A stretch of DNA of 64,000 bases from Aequorivita sp. H23M31. GTDB taxonomy: Bacteria; Bacteroidota; Bacteroidia; Flavobacteriales; Flavobacteriaceae. Below the pieces are notes generated by a model, which was given only the letters and a program-made list of their open reading frames with translations, searched no databases and was not told the DNA's origin. The DNA lies in NCBI RefSeq assembly GCF_004022485.1, contig NZ_CP034951.1:682001-746000 (forward strand), in the 5' to 3' direction. Below, in pieces: positions 61,942 through 64,000 of this stretch. The position numbers and the translations under genes are program-made. The stretch's first letter is position 1. Each line of letters starts with the position of its first letter.

Positions 61942-62155
61942 ATCAATGCTTCATTTTTAATTCCCTCGAATTCGGGGGAATTGAAATCCGTGTTGTTCAA
62001 TTGCTCCCAAAACTCTAAAAACTACATTTCCAACACTTCACGTTCTTAGCCTGCTTGCCTACCTGTCTTTTCTGGCAAGTCTTGGCTCTTGATTCTAGTA
62101 GTCCCGAAATATCGGGACGGTCTTGTTTCTTTTACCGCACAACAATGATTCTCAA
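61942..62155. other. Intergenic region with palindromes between rhuM and hsdM
   Basis: The 214 bases include GTCCCGA/TCGGGAC (62101-62118), a 7-bp stem around AATA, and an adjacent low-complexity stretch (GTCTTGGCTCTTGATTCTAG) of the type seen at 28061. No gene is visible. Confidence 0.5.
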
Positions 62156-63670
62156 TTATAAACCCAATTCCCTTAAATACCCTTCCATCTCCGCCTTCAC
62201 TTCTACTAACTCTTTTTCCAACTGCACGATCTCCTGTTTTGTTGCTTCCATATCAACAGGTTCTTCCTCCTCAAAAGTGTCCACATATCGCGGAATGTTG
62301 AGGTTGAAATCATTCTCCTTTATCTCATCCAAAGGAGCCAAATGACTGTACTTTGGAATTTCAGCAAAACCCTGGTACGCATCCACTATTTTCTTAATAT
62401 CCTTTTTCCGCAATCGGTTCTGCTTCTTGCCATCATCAAACTCCTTACTGGCATCGATAAACAAAGTATCGGTATTCGTTTTGGCCTTGTTGAAAATAAG
62501 GATAGCTGCAGGAATCCCCGTTCCAAAGAAAAGGTTTGGAGGCAATCCAACCACAGCTTCCAATAAGTTCTCCTCTATGAGTGCCTGGCGAATTTTTCCT
62601 TCGCTGCCACCTCTAAATAAAACTCCGTGCGGCACAATCACTCCTACCCGACCGTTTGGCAAGGTGGTCTCTATCATATGAAGTATAAAAGCGTAATCTC
62701 CCTTGGATTTAGGTGGAATCCCTCTCAGATACCTTCTATGCCTATCGGCCTCCGCATTTTCATGTCCCCATTTGTCAAGTGAGAATGGCGGATTAGCTAC
62801 CACCACATCAAACTTCATCAACCCGTTGCCTTCCAATAATTGCGGATTGTTCAAGGTATCACACCATTCTATCCGCGCAGCATCCATTCCGTGGATAAAA
62901 CAATTCATCTTGCTCAACGCCCAAGTATCTCCATTGCTCTCCTGCCCGTAAATAGCGAAGTCCCTCGATGGGTTGCCGTCTTTATCTTTTACTTCCTCTG
63001 CAACTTGTACTAAAAGTGATGCGGAACCTGCAGTTGGGTCGAAGATTCGATCTCCCGCTTTTGGTGCTACAAGCTTGGCTAAAAGTTGCGACACTTCTTT
63101 TGGTGTGAAAAATTCTCCACCTTTCTTACCAGCTCCCGAAGCAAATTTCTCCAAGAGATACATATACGCCTCTCCCAAAACATCCTGCTTCCCATCCCAT
63201 AACGACGGACGGAAATCCAGCTCTGGTTTGGAAAAATCGTTGATAAGGTTTAGCAACCTGCGGTTCCTATCTTTGGTTTGCCCCAATTTCTCCGAATTGA
63301 AACTTATATTTCTAAAGACACCATCCAATTTCTCAATATTCTTTTCCTCGATCTGGGAGAGAATCTTGTCTATTTTTTCCCCAATATCCGCATCATTTCT
63401 ATGATCGTAGATATAATCATAAGTACAATTATCGGGCAGCACAAAACGCTCTCGGTTCAGCTTGCGCTTAATCAATTCTTCATCATCTCCGTACTGTTCT
63501 TTATATTCGTTGTAATGATCTTTCCATACATCGCTCAAATATTTCACGAACATAAAAACTAAAATGTAATTTTTATATTCCGATGAATCAAACGCACCTC
63601 GGAAGGTATCACACGCATTCCAAAGCATCTTGTTTATCTGATCTTGACTGGGTCTTTCTTTAATATTCAT
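62156..63670 (-). CDS. hsdM: Type I restriction enzyme, modification (M) subunit
   Basis: 504 aa. The N-terminal HsdM domain shows KMLWNACDTFRGAFDSSEYK and VFMFVKYLSDVW. The N6-adenine methyltransferase core has FFTPKEVSQLLAKLVAPKAG, motif I FDPTAGSASLLVQVAEE and the catalytic motif IV VVANPPFSLDKWG. The C-terminal helices (EEEPVDMEATKQEIVQLEKE) should contact HsdS. SAM-dependent methylation protects host DNA. It is the first core gene of the locus in the direction of transcription, after a small S-like reading frame 5 bases upstream. Confidence 0.95.
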   Translation of the reverse strand: MNIKERPSQDQINKMLWNACDTFRGAFDSSEYKNYILVFMFVKYLSDVWKDHYNEYKEQYGDDEELIKRKLNRERFVLPDNCTYDYIYDHRNDADIGEKIDKILSQIEEKNIEKLDGVFRNISFNSEKLGQTKDRNRRLLNLINDFSKPELDFRPSLWDGKQDVLGEAYMYLLEKFASGAGKKGGEFFTPKEVSQLLAKLVAPKAGDRIFDPTAGSASLLVQVAEEVKDKDGNPSRDFAIYGQESNGDTWALSKMNCFIHGMDAARIEWCDTLNNPQLLEGNGLMKFDVVVANPPFSLDKWGHENAEADRHRRYLRGIPPKSKGDYAFILHMIETTLPNGRVGVIVPHGVLFRGGSEGKIRQALIEENLLEAVVGLPPNLFFGTGIPAAILIFNKAKTNTDTLFIDASKEFDDGKKQNRLRKKDIKKIVDAYQGFAEIPKYSHLAPLDEIKENDFNLNIPRYVDTFEEEEPVDMEATKQEIVQLEKELVEVKAEMEGYLRELGL

Positions 63671-63675
63671 AAGTT

Positions 63676-64000
63676 TTAATTGATAACTTTAAGTAGTTGA
63701 GTTTCTATTAATTGATTTCTTTTTTCCTTGAGCGCAGTGTAAATATATTGTTCTTTTTGGGCAAGCTCGGCGACTTTCGCAATCTTTCGCTGAATATCCA
63801 GTGGAGGCAGCATCAGTGGTATATCCTCAACCACCTCTTTGTTTATACTCAACGAATAAGTACCAGAAGCGTGGGTTGTGAAATATTGCTGCACTCTCTT
63901 TTTATTTATATACCAAGCAACATAATAAGGATTAGCCTGAGCAGTATCCACCTTAATCACATAAAAAACGGAACTAGCCACTGTGGCTACTCCGTCCTTT
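63676..64000 (-). CDS. HsdS-like specificity domain fragment (5' end outside window)
   Basis: The frame is open to the window edge (residues KDGVATV precede an in-window GTG), so the true start is outside. ASSVFYVIKVDTAQANPYYV, AWYINKKRVQQYF, YSLSINKEVVEDIPLMLPPL and DIQRKIAKVAELAQKEQYIY are the second half of a type I S-type target-recognition domain with its conserved helix. It lies 5 bases upstream of hsdM and is separate from the full hsdS at 59111. It could be a small stand-alone S-like protein or the end of a second hsdS. Confidence 0.7.
   Translation of the reverse strand, partial: KDGVATVASSVFYVIKVDTAQANPYYVAWYINKKRVQQYFTTHASGTYSLSINKEVVEDIPLMLPPLDIQRKIAKVAELAQKEQYIYTALKEKRNQLIETQLLKVIN

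Overview
The window is a stretch of a Flavobacteriia (phylum Bacteroidota) chromosome, most likely a member of Flavobacteriaceae. The sequence is AT-rich by eye. Its promoters are of the Bacteroidota type (TTG, about 19 bases, TAnnTTTG), and the gene families and gene order are typical of the group: monomeric isocitrate dehydrogenase, long-form GAPDH, parA-parB-DUF5683-dapB-lepB, DUF4290, DUF5686, DUF2911 and lipoproteins with SxC-type lipoboxes. No IS element, phage gene, rRNA or CRISPR array was seen.

Region by region. 1-3600 is the edge of a surface polysaccharide/LPS gene cluster: three GT2 glycosyltransferases, a polysaccharide deacetylase and a CDP-glycerol-type transferase. 3700-17000 is housekeeping: tsaC, cca, heme A synthase, a nucleoid-associated protein, an outer-membrane DUF5686 protein, and on the minus strand parA-parB-DUF5683-dapB-lepB. 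A decayed GxxExxY gene lies between tsaC and cca, bounded by a perfect 21-bp inverted repeat. 17100-31600 holds an SDR, GAPDH, an LRR-like lipoprotein next to the wreck of a paralogue, and trmD and rplS separated by a DUF885 peptidase and an SdpR/SdpI-like pair whose membrane protein is fused to an alpha/beta hydrolase; icd follows. 31700-47100 holds DUF2911, a dead SRPBCC gene, photolyase, murA with Asp at the usual Cys position, recQ, fmt, HU, YqgE, an aminotransferase, trxB and mqo.

47180-47690 is a single transcription unit with a strong promoter, three tRNA-like repeat units, tRNA-Pro(GGG) and a terminator. Beyond it, from about 48900 to the window end, is a minus-strand defence island. 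It is a type I restriction-modification locus (S-like fragment, hsdM, hsdS, hsdR, YgjP-type metallopeptidase). Between its core genes lie a truncated RhuM, a metallophosphoesterase, a putative membrane effector overlapping a CD-NTase with an AGS-C-like sensor domain (a candidate minimal CBASS-like pair), and a DUF3800 gene flanked by a duplicated piece of hsdR. Downstream is an unrecognised two-gene unit: an Mrr-like putative nuclease and an all-helical repeat protein.

The best candidates for undescribed biology are the CD-NTase/membrane-protein pair, the nuclease/helical-repeat pair, and the transcribed tRNA-like array ahead of tRNA-Pro. Everything here is read by eye; family names are recognised from motifs, not from database searches.
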